Part shown: piece by piece, positions 21,600 through 28,010 of the stretch | How positions within the stretch are numbered: the first letter of the stretch is position 1 | How the letters are laid out: the number at the start of each line of letters is the position of its first letter | IMG/VR virus record: IMGVR_UViG_3300012011_000004 | Span: 1 to 32,967 of that record | Direction: 5' to 3' (one strand) | From: a virus | DNA length: 32,967 nt | The notes under the pieces: model-generated | What the model was told of the DNA's origin: nothing | The model's database searches: none | What the model saw: the letters and a program-made list of their open reading frames with translations, nothing else | Position numbers and translations under genes: made by a program

Positions 21600-21640
21600 C
21601 CGGTATTTCTACCGGTCAAGTAAAATCGGTAAGTTTACCG
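21600..21640 (-). promoter_or_regulatory. Leftward early promoter with operators O1 and O2
   Basis: O1 (21600-21615) is CCGGTA-TTTC-TACCGG. O2 (21627-21640) is CGGTAA-GT-TTACCG and overlaps the repressor stop codon. On the minus strand TTGACC just upstream of O1, then a 17-base spacer containing O1, then TAAGGT, form a plausible promoter. O1 would thus block it when occupied. Same palindrome as at 22011-22083. Confidence 0.65.
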
Positions 21641-22009
21641 GTTTTTTCTTTTGCGGCCCTTTCGAGCAACAATTTCAGCCGCTTCGAGGGCTTCGAGCTG
21701 TTCAATAACCCGCCCGCGCTCGGTATCCAGCCATTCCAGATGGGCCGTCAATTGGCCCCGCAGCCCTGGAATGCGCTGCACCCGGACCTTTTCTCGCGGT
21801 TCCATCAACTGATTCGCGGTTACGCCCAATTTGGAGGCAATATCCCCTACTACCTGTACCGTAATACCGCCTTTTAGCTCGCCACGGACCCTCCGGCGCA
21901 AGTTCCGGATGGCGTCCGGATGGCCGGATTCGCGGGAAACGAAGTCCGCGCTAAGACCGCTGGCCCGCAGAAGCCGTTCAATATTATCTAGAATTGGCGC
22001 TAGTTCCAT
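21635..22009 (-). CDS. CI-like phage repressor (XRE-type helix-turn-helix)
   Basis: 124 residues from ATG 22009 (MELAPILDNIERLL). The first 75 residues contain a divergent Cro/CI-type HTH (SADFVSRESGHPDAIRNLRRR ... VVGDIASKLGVTANQLMEP); the D-I-A-S-K-L-G-V-T-x-x-Q-L segment is the most typical part. Residues 80-124 form a basic coiled-coil-like helix that could dimerise; there is no LexA-type protease domain. Operators on both sides and a divergent gene at 22095 place it in the CI position. No clear Shine-Dalgarno. Autoregulation by O3 and O4 is likely. Confidence 0.8.
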   Translation of the reverse strand: MELAPILDNIERLLRASGLSADFVSRESGHPDAIRNLRRRVRGELKGGITVQVVGDIASKLGVTANQLMEPREKVRVQRIPGLRGQLTAHLEWLDTERGRVIEQLEALEAAEIVARKGRKRKNR

Positions 22010-22010
22010 T

Positions 22011-22094
22011 CCGGTAGACTGACCGGACCTTAAAGATAGTGCATCCGGTAAAATTGCCGTTGACAGCACCGGTATGTTTACCGATATATGGTCC
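22011..22094. promoter_or_regulatory. Divergent promoter region with operators O3, O4, O5
   Basis: Three copies of the 14-base palindrome CGGTA-N5-ACCG or a close variant: 22012-22025, 22046-22059 and 22070-22083. A rightward promoter, TTGACA (22060-22065), 17-base spacer holding O5, and GATATA (22083-22088), would start transcription near 22095, exactly at ATG 22095. Toward the left TATCTT lies 25-30 bases before the repressor start, with O4 just upstream of it. The layout is a lambda-like genetic switch. Confidence 0.7.
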
Positions 22095-22349
22095 ATGTCT
22101 GCAATTGACCAACTCTTGCGAGTCGCGCGCGTATATGCCGAACTAGAGGATATTCCCCTCACGACGGTCAGCTCGCGTGCGCTCAACGACGGCAAAAAGC
22201 TCGGCGCCCTGGAAGATGGCGCGGATATCAACGTCGGGCGGCTGGAAAAGGCGCTGACGTGGTTTTCGGAGCATTGGCCGGAGGGGGAATGGCCCGCCGA
22301 GGTGCCGCGTCCTTCCCGATCGCCTGAAATCGCCGAGGTCCGCCCATGA
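22095..22349 (+). CDS. Cro-position early protein, probably leaderless
   Basis: 84 residues from ATG 22095 (MSAIDQLLRVARVYAELEDIPLTTVSSRALNDGKKLGAL). An in-frame ATG at 22074 lies inside operator O5 and upstream of the predicted transcript start, so 22095 is preferred; the message would be leaderless. The N-terminal half is helical with an S-x-x-x-V-S-S-R pattern that could be part of an HTH. The C-terminal segment, WFSEHWPEGEWPAEV, is a typical ending in this family of phage early proteins. Likely Cro-like regulator. Confidence 0.7.
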   Translation: MSAIDQLLRVARVYAELEDIPLTTVSSRALNDGKKLGALEDGADINVGRLEKALTWFSEHWPEGEWPAEVPRPSRSPEIAEVRP

Positions 22350-22527
22350 CGCCCCGGAAACCCAACCACTTCGCCCATTCCCGCCCCCTGCCAAACGTGA
22401 GGGAACACCTTTGCACAACTTCAAGTGAGGGGTGGAACTTTTATTTTTGCGGTTCACCGCGGGGTTGCAGTGCAGCGATAAAGGAAAATTTAACGGTTGA
22501 GTCAGTTCACAGCGTTCGGAGTGCGTC

Positions 22528-22785
22528 ATGCGCGAATCAGGACAGGCCGCGGCCGCGGCGTCAAAGCCAAAACAGGGAACAGTCGGGAACGTCCGTTCAC
22601 CCGGTTTTCCACGCTACGCAGTCGCGGCGCGCGCTCTTTGGCCGCGCAAGACGGCAGCGCACCTTGCATCCCGCGCGAAAGTTACCGAACGCGCCGCGAA
22701 ATTCTGGCTCTCGGGTCAGCGTCAGCCGTCGCTCGAGGCCGTCATGGTCATCGTCAACGAAATCCGCGGCCGCCGCCGCTCCTGA
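22528..22785 (+). CDS. Small HTH-like DNA-binding protein, 85 aa
   Basis: GGAG seven bases before ATG 22528. YAVAARALWPRKTAAHLASRAKVTERAAKFWLSGQRQPSLEAVMVIVNEI is an HTH of the phage or plasmid type, where RAAKFWLSGQRQPS is the recognition helix and the turn to P-S-x-E-A. Probably a second early regulator or a replication or toxin-regulator-like factor. 178 non-coding bases precede it; a weak TTGCAG/ATTTAA pair near 22464-22492 could be a promoter. Confidence 0.75.
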   Translation: MRESGQAAAAASKPKQGTVGNVRSPGFPRYAVAARALWPRKTAAHLASRAKVTERAAKFWLSGQRQPSLEAVMVIVNEIRGRRRS

Positions 22786-22797
22786 TCGGAGCGCCGC

Positions 22798-23049
22798 ATG
22801 ACGCTCGCGTTCACCATCCTGGCCTGTGGGATCGTGCTGTTGCTGATCGCAGCTCCCATCCTGGTGCCCTTTCTGGAAGGGCGCCTGGCGCGGCATGAGG
22901 CATGGGTTGAGCGGCAGTTAAGGCTGGTTCACCGCGCCACCGTATTTTCGTCGGCGCCTGTCGGTCAGGCGGCAGCTCGGGATGCTTCACCGTTCATTGC
23001 GTTTGTGCGCCTCGGCAAAATCCAGGGGCAGGAGAGAGACTGTGATTAA
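22798..23049 (+). CDS. Small membrane-anchored protein, 83 aa
   Basis: GGAG upstream of ATG 22798. The N-terminus is one hydrophobic helix (AFTILACGIVLLLIAAPILVP) and the rest is basic and soluble, ending QGQERDCD. Overlaps the next GTG start by eight bases. Function unknown. Confidence 0.6.
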   Translation: MTLAFTILACGIVLLLIAAPILVPFLEGRLARHEAWVERQLRLVHRATVFSSAPVGQAAARDASPFIAFVRLGKIQGQERDCD

Positions 23050-23344
23050 CCATCCCAACCGCAGCAAGAAAGCCGAGCGTGCCGTGCTAGTTACCACGAG
23101 CCACAGGGGCGTATTCTTCGGCTATGCGCTCGATACCGATGGCGAAACGATCAAGTTGCGCGCCGCGCGAAACTGCATTTACTGGCCGGCCGACAATAAG
23201 GGATTCATGGGCCTTGCGAACATGGGGCCTGTCAAAGGTGCGCGCGTCGGCCCTGCGGCCGATATCGAGCTTCGCGATATCACTTCGGTTGCTGAGGTCA
23301 CCACTGCTGCAGTGGCAGCTTGGGAATCCGCGCCATGGAAATAA
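23042..23344 (+). CDS. DUF6948-like protein, 100 aa
   Basis: GTG 23042 is preceded by GGAGAG. AERAVLVTTSHRGVFFGYA, IKLRAARNCIYWP, and RVGPAADIELRDIT ... VAAWESAPW match a phage-associated family of unknown function that I recall as DUF6948. Compact all-beta protein. Overlaps the start of the X-Gly repeat gene by ten bases. Confidence 0.75.
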   Translation: MINHPNRSKKAERAVLVTTSHRGVFFGYALDTDGETIKLRAARNCIYWPADNKGFMGLANMGPVKGARVGPAADIELRDITSVAEVTTAAVAAWESAPWK

Positions 23345-24039
23345 GCGAAGCAAGACTCGTGCGGGGCGAAGTCCCGCACTCATTTCTTAGTAGCTCCGGC
23401 TACGGCTCCGGCGACGGCTCCGGCGACGGCTCCGGCGACGGCTCCGGCTACGGCTCCGGCTACGGCTCCGGCTCCGGCTCCGGCTACGGCTCCGGCGACG
23501 GCTCCGGCTACGGCTACGGCTACGGCTCCGGCTACGGCTCCGGCTACGGCTCCGGCGACGGCTCCGGCTACGGCTCCGGCTACGGCTCCGGCTCCGGCGA
23601 CGGCTCCGGCTACGGCTACGGCTCCGGCGACGGCTACGGCTACGGCTCCGGCTCCGGCGACGGCGACGGCTCCGGCGACGGCTACGGCTCCAAAGAATAT
23701 TGGCTCGGCACGATTCCGAATTTTGCAAGGAAGATGCCAGAGCTGCAACAGAAGCGTTTCGCGGAGTTGCAAAAAGAAGGGGCGACCATCGCGTTCTGGC
23801 GATCGGATGAAAAGGGCCGTGCTGCGAATGGCGGGAAAAACAATCCTGTTGCGCCCGGCACTGTCGAGACGGTCGCTGGACCCTTGCGTATCTGCACCGA
23901 AAAGGCCCTGCACGCGACATTTCTTCCGCCGAAATGGAAAGGCGATCGCTGGTGGCTTGTCGCGCTGATCGGCGAGATCCAGACCGACGACGACAAGGTT
24001 GCCGCCCTCACGCGCCAGATCATCGGAGAATGTCTTTGA
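23335..24039 (+). CDS. Protein with 49 X-Gly dipeptide repeats and a DUF7666-like C-terminus
   Basis: 234 residues from ATG 23335. A 20-residue N-terminus is followed by residues 21-118, an uninterrupted run of 49 dipeptides X-G with X being Ser, Tyr or Asp. From about 119 a folded domain follows (KEYWLGTIPNFARKMPEL, ATIAFWRSDEKGR, RICTEKALHATFLPPKWKG, WWLVALIGEIQTDDDK). That domain's ICTEKALHA segment resembles DUF7666 and related phage proteins in which a Cys/His stretch closes a beta sheet. The repeat is expected to be disordered and Tyr-rich, like phase-separating low-complexity regions. Function unknown. Confidence 0.75.
   Translation: MEISEARLVRGEVPHSFLSSSGYGSGDGSGDGSGDGSGYGSGYGSGSGSGYGSGDGSGYGYGYGSGYGSGYGSGDGSGYGSGYGSGSGDGSGYGYGSGDGYGYGSGSGDGDGSGDGYGSKEYWLGTIPNFARKMPELQQKRFAELQKEGATIAFWRSDEKGRAANGGKNNPVAPGTVETVAGPLRICTEKALHATFLPPKWKGDRWWLVALIGEIQTDDDKVAALTRQIIGECL
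23395..23688 (+). repeat. 294-base low-complexity array, 49 copies of a 6-base unit
   Basis: Units are TCCGGC, TACGGC or GACGGC in mixed order with no stop and constant Gly codons (GGC). Variation is only in the first and second codon positions of the alternating residue (T/G and C/A). The length is divisible by three and by six, so expansion and contraction keep the frame. Slippage-prone. Confidence 0.9.
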
Positions 24040-24299
24040 AAGGTGATCGTCTCAGCAATCGGCAGATTGCTACCTTGAAACATCTTGCGATCTGCTGCGC
24101 CAATGGCGGCCAGGTGACGCTGACGCGCGATCAGCGCGAGGCGATGGTACCGCTATGGCGGCGCGAACTGATCGAAATCTGGAATCGCCAGGTGCCAGGC
24201 GAATCCCCGCGCGGCCCTTTCTTTCGACCAACCCAAGGCGGCTGGAATCTGATCGCTTCGACCCTTCAAGCCTCACAGCGTTTTGCGGAGGCCGCCTGA
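24030..24299 (+). CDS. Hypothetical protein, 89 aa
   Basis: ATG 24030 with CGGAGA just upstream; overlaps the previous stop by ten bases. SNRQIATLKHLAICCANGGQVTLTRDQREAMVPLWRRELIEIW and QGGWNLIASTLQASQRF suggest a small helical, winged-helix-like protein. No family recognised. Repeat copy 7 follows the stop codon. Confidence 0.6.
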   Translation: MSLKGDRLSNRQIATLKHLAICCANGGQVTLTRDQREAMVPLWRRELIEIWNRQVPGESPRGPFFRPTQGGWNLIASTLQASQRFAEAA

Positions 24300-24309
24300 C
24301 TCCACCACC

Positions 24310-24360
24310 GACAGGGTGATCGCGAGAAGCTTCAGCATCCCTTCTGGTCGATTGAATCAA
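24310..24360 (-). repeat. Dispersed repeat copy 7 (inverted, type A)
   Basis: Minus strand TTGATTCAA to CACCCTGTC; frame open as LIQSTRRDAEASRDHPV. About 45 bases after the repeat, with CTAGTTTCGGTTGCGTC at the start, are also similar to those after copy 12, so the shared block is near 95 bases. Confidence 0.8.
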
Positions 24361-24409
24361 ATCTAGTTTCGGTTGCGTCTGCTTGTTGCGTCCCCCAGCG
24401 TCGCCCAAC

Positions 24410-24425
24410 CGTTTCACATGAAACA
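24410..24425. promoter_or_regulatory. parS-like palindrome
   Basis: The 14-base sequence GTTTCACATGAAAC is within one base of the core of the bacterial parS consensus (GTTTCACGTGAAAC). It lies in a 150-base gap between genes, 25 bases before ATG 24450. It may recruit host ParB or be a chance or operator palindrome. Confidence 0.4.
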
Positions 24426-24449
24426 ACCGATTTTTCGGAAACGAAACCC

Positions 24450-24653
24450 ATGATCACGCTTTGCGAGGTCTATCTGTCGATCGGCTCCTTGATCTGGGTA
24501 TTTATGGATATGAGTGGGATCATCGACACCACCTTGGCGAAACGCAACGCCCACCTCGGCGCTTCGCTGGTGCTTGCGACCGTCCTGATGATTTTGCTGT
24601 GGCCGTGGTTCTTAGCCTCCTGGGCCTTGGGGATGTGGAGGACGCGGGTATGA
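24450..24653 (+). CDS. Small two-pass membrane protein, 67 aa
   Basis: Two hydrophobic helices (about residues 4-25 and 35-60) separated by DTTLAKRNAHLG. The C-terminus is basic (WRTRV). No strong Shine-Dalgarno; an inverted repeat TTTCG-GAAA-CGAAA precedes the start. Function unknown. Confidence 0.6.
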   Translation: MITLCEVYLSIGSLIWVFMDMSGIIDTTLAKRNAHLGASLVLATVLMILLWPWFLASWALGMWRTRV

Positions 24654-24733
24654 GGGAAGGTTTTTTGATTCAATCGGACACGGAGCCATCTGCTTTTGGT
24701 TTGCGATCAACCGGCAACGGGGGCGCGGCATGA
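24650..24733 (+). CDS. 27-aa leader peptide from repeat copy 8
   Basis: ATG 24650 overlaps the previous stop (ATGA) and the frame runs through repeat copy 8 to a TGA that overlaps ATG 24730. The peptide contains GFLIQSDTEPSAFGLRS. Exact coupling on both sides suggests ribosomes pass through the repeat to reach the zinc protein. Confidence 0.35.
   Translation: MREGFLIQSDTEPSAFGLRSTGNGGAA
24665..24715 (+). repeat. Dispersed repeat copy 8 (forward, type B)
   Basis: TTGATTCAA to GATCAACCGGC with the GGAGCCATCTGCTTTTGG core. Preceded by GAGGGAAGG, usable as a ribosome binding site for a TTG start. The outer end of the GATCACC motif is altered (GATCAACC). Confidence 0.75.
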
Positions 24734-24909
24734 TCGACCGTCAATCCGGCAAAATCCTGTTCGAATGCGACTCGTGCTCCGAAGTGTTCGACGCCGAGAC
24801 GGCTGACTTCCACGAAGCCTGGAATGCTGCCAGACGCGATGGTTGGCGTTCCCGCAAGATCGCGGGCGAATGGCTGCATAGTTGCGGAAAATGCGCGGTG
24901 CCGACGTGA
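24730..24909 (+). CDS. Zinc-ribbon protein, 59 aa
   Basis: ATGA overlap with the leader peptide. ECDSCSEVFDAE and, near the end, LHSCGKCAV give a classic C-x2-C ... C-x2-C zinc ribbon around a helical HEAWNAARRDGW. Overlaps the methyltransferase start by about 19 bases. Likely a small DNA-binding or adaptor protein. Confidence 0.65.
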   Translation: MIDRQSGKILFECDSCSEVFDAETADFHEAWNAARRDGWRSRKIAGEWLHSCGKCAVPT

Positions 24910-26090
24910 CCGGTGCGCTGCTCAAATACGACGCCGCCTGCCAGGCCATCGCCGAGGCCAAAACCGTCGATGAAGTCACGGAATGGATCGATAAGGCGGC
25001 TGCGGTTCGGGAATACGGGCGCCGGATCAAAAACCGCCAGATCGAAATCGACGCCATCGAGATCAGGGTCCGGGCCAAACAGCGCCGCGGGGAACTTCTG
25101 ATCGGCATGAAGGCCCAAGGCCTGATCAGGGAAGGCAAACGGTCATCCGAAAGTGACCGTATCTCGCTGGAGGAACTTGGGGTTTCCAAGAACGAATCCG
25201 CCGACGAACAGAAGATCGCGGCCATCCCGAAAGATAGTTTCGAGCGCCTGGTGGCGCGCTGCCGGGCCTATGCCGAGGACCATCCGGAGAAGCATTCCTT
25301 CGATGTTTTGGGGGAGGCGCGCGAAACCGTCAACGGCGCCCGCGCCATCATGGGGTCGCGCCAGGAGCCCGATGACAGCCTGGATTATTTCCCGACTCCG
25401 CCATGGGCCACGCGGGCTTTGATTGAACGGGTGTTTCCGCAGCTCGGCTGCGATTTCGAAATGCCGCATCTGAGCGTGTGGGAACCTGCCTGCGGCGAGG
25501 GCCACATGGCCGAAGTCTTGGGCGAATATTTCAACGACGCACTCGGCTCGGACATTTTTGAATATGGTTATGGCGAACTCGCCGACTTTCTTGATCCAAC
25601 CGTTGACGGTTCGGCGCCGCCAGACTGGATCATCACAAACCCGCCCTTCGGAGATCTGAGCGAAGCCTTCGTCCTCAAGGCAATCAGTCTCGCCCGCATC
25701 GGCGTCGCGATGTTCGTCCGCCTGCAATGGCTGGAAACCAACGGCCGCTATGAGCGGATCTTCCGCGACCATCCGCCGACGCTGATCTCGTTCTTTGCCG
25801 AGCGGGTCAATCTCTGCAAGGGGCGCTGGGAGCCTGAGGGGAGTACCGCCACCGCCTACATCTGGCTGGTCTGGATCAAGGGCGAAAAGCCGAAGCCGCC
25901 GTTCTGGATTCCGCCCGGCTGTCGCGAAGCGCTGACCAGGCCCGACGACTCGGAGCGATTTACGCAGCATCCGGTTGCACGGAAAATCCGAAATGTTGAG
26001 ACAGAAAGCGCGGAAAATATTCCGGGAAATATTCCGGATCGCTCGGATTCTCTAGCACCTTCAATCGAGAGCGGGGAGGAAGCGGCGTGA
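24891..26090 (+). CDS. DNA N6-adenine-type methyltransferase with N-terminal helical extension
   Basis: About 399 residues from ATG 24891 (a TTG nine bases earlier is less likely). Residues 1-145 are helical and basic (RRIKNRQIEIDAIEIRVRAKQRR), reminiscent of a region found next to phage ParB-like/MT domains. The methyltransferase part carries motif I as WEPACGEGHMAEVL near 196 and the catalytic NPPF motif near 250 (WIITNPPFGDL). It is thus an amino-methyltransferase that transfers a methyl group from SAM, probably to adenine in DNA. The acidic, disordered C-terminus is about 50 residues. It may protect phage DNA from host restriction or mimic host methylation. Confidence 0.82.
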   Translation: MRGADVTGALLKYDAACQAIAEAKTVDEVTEWIDKAAAVREYGRRIKNRQIEIDAIEIRVRAKQRRGELLIGMKAQGLIREGKRSSESDRISLEELGVSKNESADEQKIAAIPKDSFERLVARCRAYAEDHPEKHSFDVLGEARETVNGARAIMGSRQEPDDSLDYFPTPPWATRALIERVFPQLGCDFEMPHLSVWEPACGEGHMAEVLGEYFNDALGSDIFEYGYGELADFLDPTVDGSAPPDWIITNPPFGDLSEAFVLKAISLARIGVAMFVRLQWLETNGRYERIFRDHPPTLISFFAERVNLCKGRWEPEGSTATAYIWLVWIKGEKPKPPFWIPPGCREALTRPDDSERFTQHPVARKIRNVETESAENIPGNIPDRSDSLAPSIESGEEAA

Positions 26091-26470
26091 ATAACGATGC
26101 GCGTAATGCAGAGATCATCGCCATGCGTGGCAAGAAATCGATGGGATTGATCGCGAAGGAATTTGGAATCTTCCGTCATGCCGTCGCTGGTATCTTCTTT
26201 CGGCATTCGCACCCCGGACAAAGATCGACAGGAACGGGGCGCCGCAATAACGGCACGCACGCAACAATTTGCATCCGCCTCGGTGGCAAGGTCGGTCGAA
26301 ACAATGCATGGGGCGTCAAAATCGCGCTCGGAAAAATCGCTGATCTCTGCAAGGACACAGATAGTCGGGATATTCGGAAACAATGTCTGGAAATCGCGGA
26401 GTCCTCTCTCGCGCTCGCCGATAAAAATCGAGACAAGAAGCGTAAGTCCCGCGCGGAGGCCGCCGCGTGA
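26087..26470 (+). CDS. HTH-containing basic protein, 127 aa
   Basis: GTG 26087 overlaps the preceding stop (GTGA). Residues 8-45 (AEIIAMRGKKSMGLIAKEFGIFRHAVAGIFFRH) form a helix-turn-helix of the kind used by small phage regulators. The rest is very basic with Lys/Arg-rich ends (NRDKKRKSRAEAAA). DNA binding probable; target unknown. Confidence 0.65.
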   Translation: MNNDARNAEIIAMRGKKSMGLIAKEFGIFRHAVAGIFFRHSHPGQRSTGTGRRNNGTHATICIRLGGKVGRNNAWGVKIALGKIADLCKDTDSRDIRKQCLEIAESSLALADKNRDKKRKSRAEAAA

Positions 26471-26979
26471 AACAGTCCCGCATAATGTCGATGGTGGAAA
26501 CCTGCCTCAACACGGCCATCGGTTTTGTGATCGCGATCGCGACGCAGCTCCTGGTGTTTCCGCTGTTCGGCTATTCGCCGCCGCTGTCGACCAATTTCAA
26601 GATCGCGCTGATTTTCACCGTGGTCTCGATTGTGCGCGGCTTTGTGTTCCGGCGGCTGTTTGAATTTTTGCACATCCGCCGGCCGCTGTCGGCCTTCATG
26701 CAAGCTGTGGTTGCAGAACGCTTCCGCCAGATCGAGGCCGAGGGCTGGTCGCTCGAGCATGACGACATGATTCCGAACGGCGACCTTGCTCAGGCAGGAT
26801 CCTGTTACGCCCGCTATGCCGGAATGCCGATGCGCGACAACCGAGCGCCCGACGAATGGCCGTGGTCGATCGAGTGGTGGAAACCGGCAGGCTTCCGCCG
26901 CGATCTTGTCCGCAGCGCTGCATTGATTTTGGCTGAAGGGGAAAAGTTCGATCGTAGCCGCAAGGGGAAGCGGGCATGA
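26467..26979 (+). CDS. Fusion of a DUF7220-like membrane domain and a phage helical domain
   Basis: 170 residues from GTG 26467 (GTGA overlap). Residues 1-75 (MKQSRIMSMVETCLNTAIGFVIA ... IFTVVSIVRGFVFRRLFEFL) contain two membrane helices and match the DUF7220 pattern. Residues 80-165 (FMQAVVAERFRQIEAEGW, EHDDMIPNGDLAQAG, APDEWPWSIEWWKP, RSAALILAEGEKFDR) match a separate soluble phage domain whose conserved EHDD may bind metal. In my memory these are usually separate proteins, so the fusion is notable. Confidence 0.7.
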   Translation: MKQSRIMSMVETCLNTAIGFVIAIATQLLVFPLFGYSPPLSTNFKIALIFTVVSIVRGFVFRRLFEFLHIRRPLSAFMQAVVAERFRQIEAEGWSLEHDDMIPNGDLAQAGSCYARYAGMPMRDNRAPDEWPWSIEWWKPAGFRRDLVRSAALILAEGEKFDRSRKGKRA

Positions 26980-28010
26980 AGCAAGGGTTGATTCAAGTTG
27001 CCTCTGCCGTTGCGGATGGGGAATGCGATCACCCTGTCAGGGAGCGAGCGCTGGCGAACGGCCTGCTTGCTGAGGGCTATGACGTGATCGGCTTCGATAT
27101 CGAGCAGCACCAATATGGCGATCATCGCTACCCGGCCCAGCTTGTCATCCAAGACGTGACCACGCTGCACGGCTCGCAATTCAAGAGCGCGGCGCTGATC
27201 GTCGCATCCCCTCCGTGCCAAAAGTACAGTTACATGGCGATGCCGTGGACGCTGGCGAAAGCGAAGGCCGCTGCGATCCGCGCCGATAAGAGCGGGACTA
27301 TGCTCGCAGATTTGAATTGTCTGTTTGATGCCTGCTTTCGCATTCAGCGCGAGGCTTGCGAAGCGGCCGGCCGGCATATTCCGCTGATCGTGGAGAACGT
27401 CAAAGGAGCCCAGCCGTGGGTCGGGCGAGCTCGTTGGTCGTTCGGTAGTTTCTATCTTTGGGGCGATATACCGGCCCTCATGCCGATCGTGCTCAAAGCG
27501 CAGAAGGTGCCGGGCTTTCGGTTTGATGGATCTGGAAAGTCTTTCCAAAGCGCAAGCGTTGCAATAACGGACGGACGCAAGAACGGGAACGACTGGTTCG
27601 GCGCTGGCGAGGATTGTTCGCTCCAGCGCAAGCACGGATCGAAGTCCAGCGGGCGCAAGATGGCGTCCGCCATGATCGCGAAGATTCCGCTGCCGTTGAG
27701 CCGATGGATCGGCGCGGCCTTCCTTCCCGTAGCAGCAACTCCAACTACCACGGTGATCGCAAACCAAGCGCCGTCCGCGCCGTGCCCGATTGAATCAAAT
27801 CTTCCCCTTACTCCTGAAATACCCAGGGAGGCGTCTGGTACGGCTCGCGAGGCCCCCAGCACCGGTTGCGGAACATCTTTCGATGTAGGGACACAGTCCG
27901 CGCCTCCAACCGAACCCGGCGCCGGAGGGCTTCCTGCGCCGCCAGCGTCCGCACCGTTGGTCGCCCCCTCCCGTGGTGCGGACGCGCTCAATTCGGATGC
28001 TGCGACATGA
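26976..28010 (+). CDS. DNA cytosine-5-methyltransferase-like protein lacking motif I
   Basis: 344 residues. Residues about 27-60 (ANGLLAEGYDVIGFDIEQHQYGDHRYP) correspond to the part after motif I in cytosine methyltransferases. Motif IV is IVASPPCQKYS (Cys near residue 81) and motif VI is IPLIVENVKGAQPWVG (Glu near 139). The Phe-x-Gly-x-Gly motif I for SAM binding is absent: instead the first 21 codons come from repeat copy 9. The C-terminal 85 residues are a Pro/Ala/Ser-rich tail that starts with sequence from inverted copy 10 (NQAPSAPCPIESNL). So both ends are repeat-derived, and enzyme activity is doubtful. Confidence 0.75.
   Translation: MKQGLIQVASAVADGECDHPVRERALANGLLAEGYDVIGFDIEQHQYGDHRYPAQLVIQDVTTLHGSQFKSAALIVASPPCQKYSYMAMPWTLAKAKAAAIRADKSGTMLADLNCLFDACFRIQREACEAAGRHIPLIVENVKGAQPWVGRARWSFGSFYLWGDIPALMPIVLKAQKVPGFRFDGSGKSFQSASVAITDGRKNGNDWFGAGEDCSLQRKHGSKSSGRKMASAMIAKIPLPLSRWIGAAFLPVAATPTTTVIANQAPSAPCPIESNLPLTPEIPREASGTAREAPSTGCGTSFDVGTQSAPPTEPGAGGLPAPPASAPLVAPSRGADALNSDAAT
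26988..27038 (+). repeat. Dispersed repeat copy 9 (forward, type C)
   Basis: TTGATTCAA to CACCCTGTC, core CAAGTTGCCTCTGCC as in copy 5. Encodes residues 5-21 of the methyltransferase-like protein. Pairs with inverted copy 10. Confidence 0.8.
27748..27798 (-). repeat. Dispersed repeat copy 10 (inverted, type B)
   Basis: Minus strand TTGATTCAA to GATCACCGTGG with a GCTTGGTTTGCGATC core. In the sense frame it encodes NQAPSAPCPIES of the methyltransferase-like protein. Followed by CTTCCCCTTA. Confidence 0.78.

Noticed and set aside
22346-22801. 151-codon plus-strand frame starting with an ATGA overlap.
   Set aside because: No Shine-Dalgarno, random composition, and its second half overlaps the better supported HTH gene at 22528-22785 in another frame.
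23395-23688. CRISPR-like or minisatellite array.
   Set aside because: Six-base units without spacers, in frame with a gene; not a CRISPR. No CRISPR array was seen anywhere in the window.
23380-23920. Minus-strand frames with Ala-Val-Ala-Gly or Arg-Ser repeats.
   Set aside because: They are only the complementary readings of the X-Gly repeat array.
25143-25970. 275-codon minus-strand frame opposite the adenine methyltransferase gene.
   Set aside because: The plus strand encodes an intact motif I and NPPF motif; this frame shows no recognisable domain.
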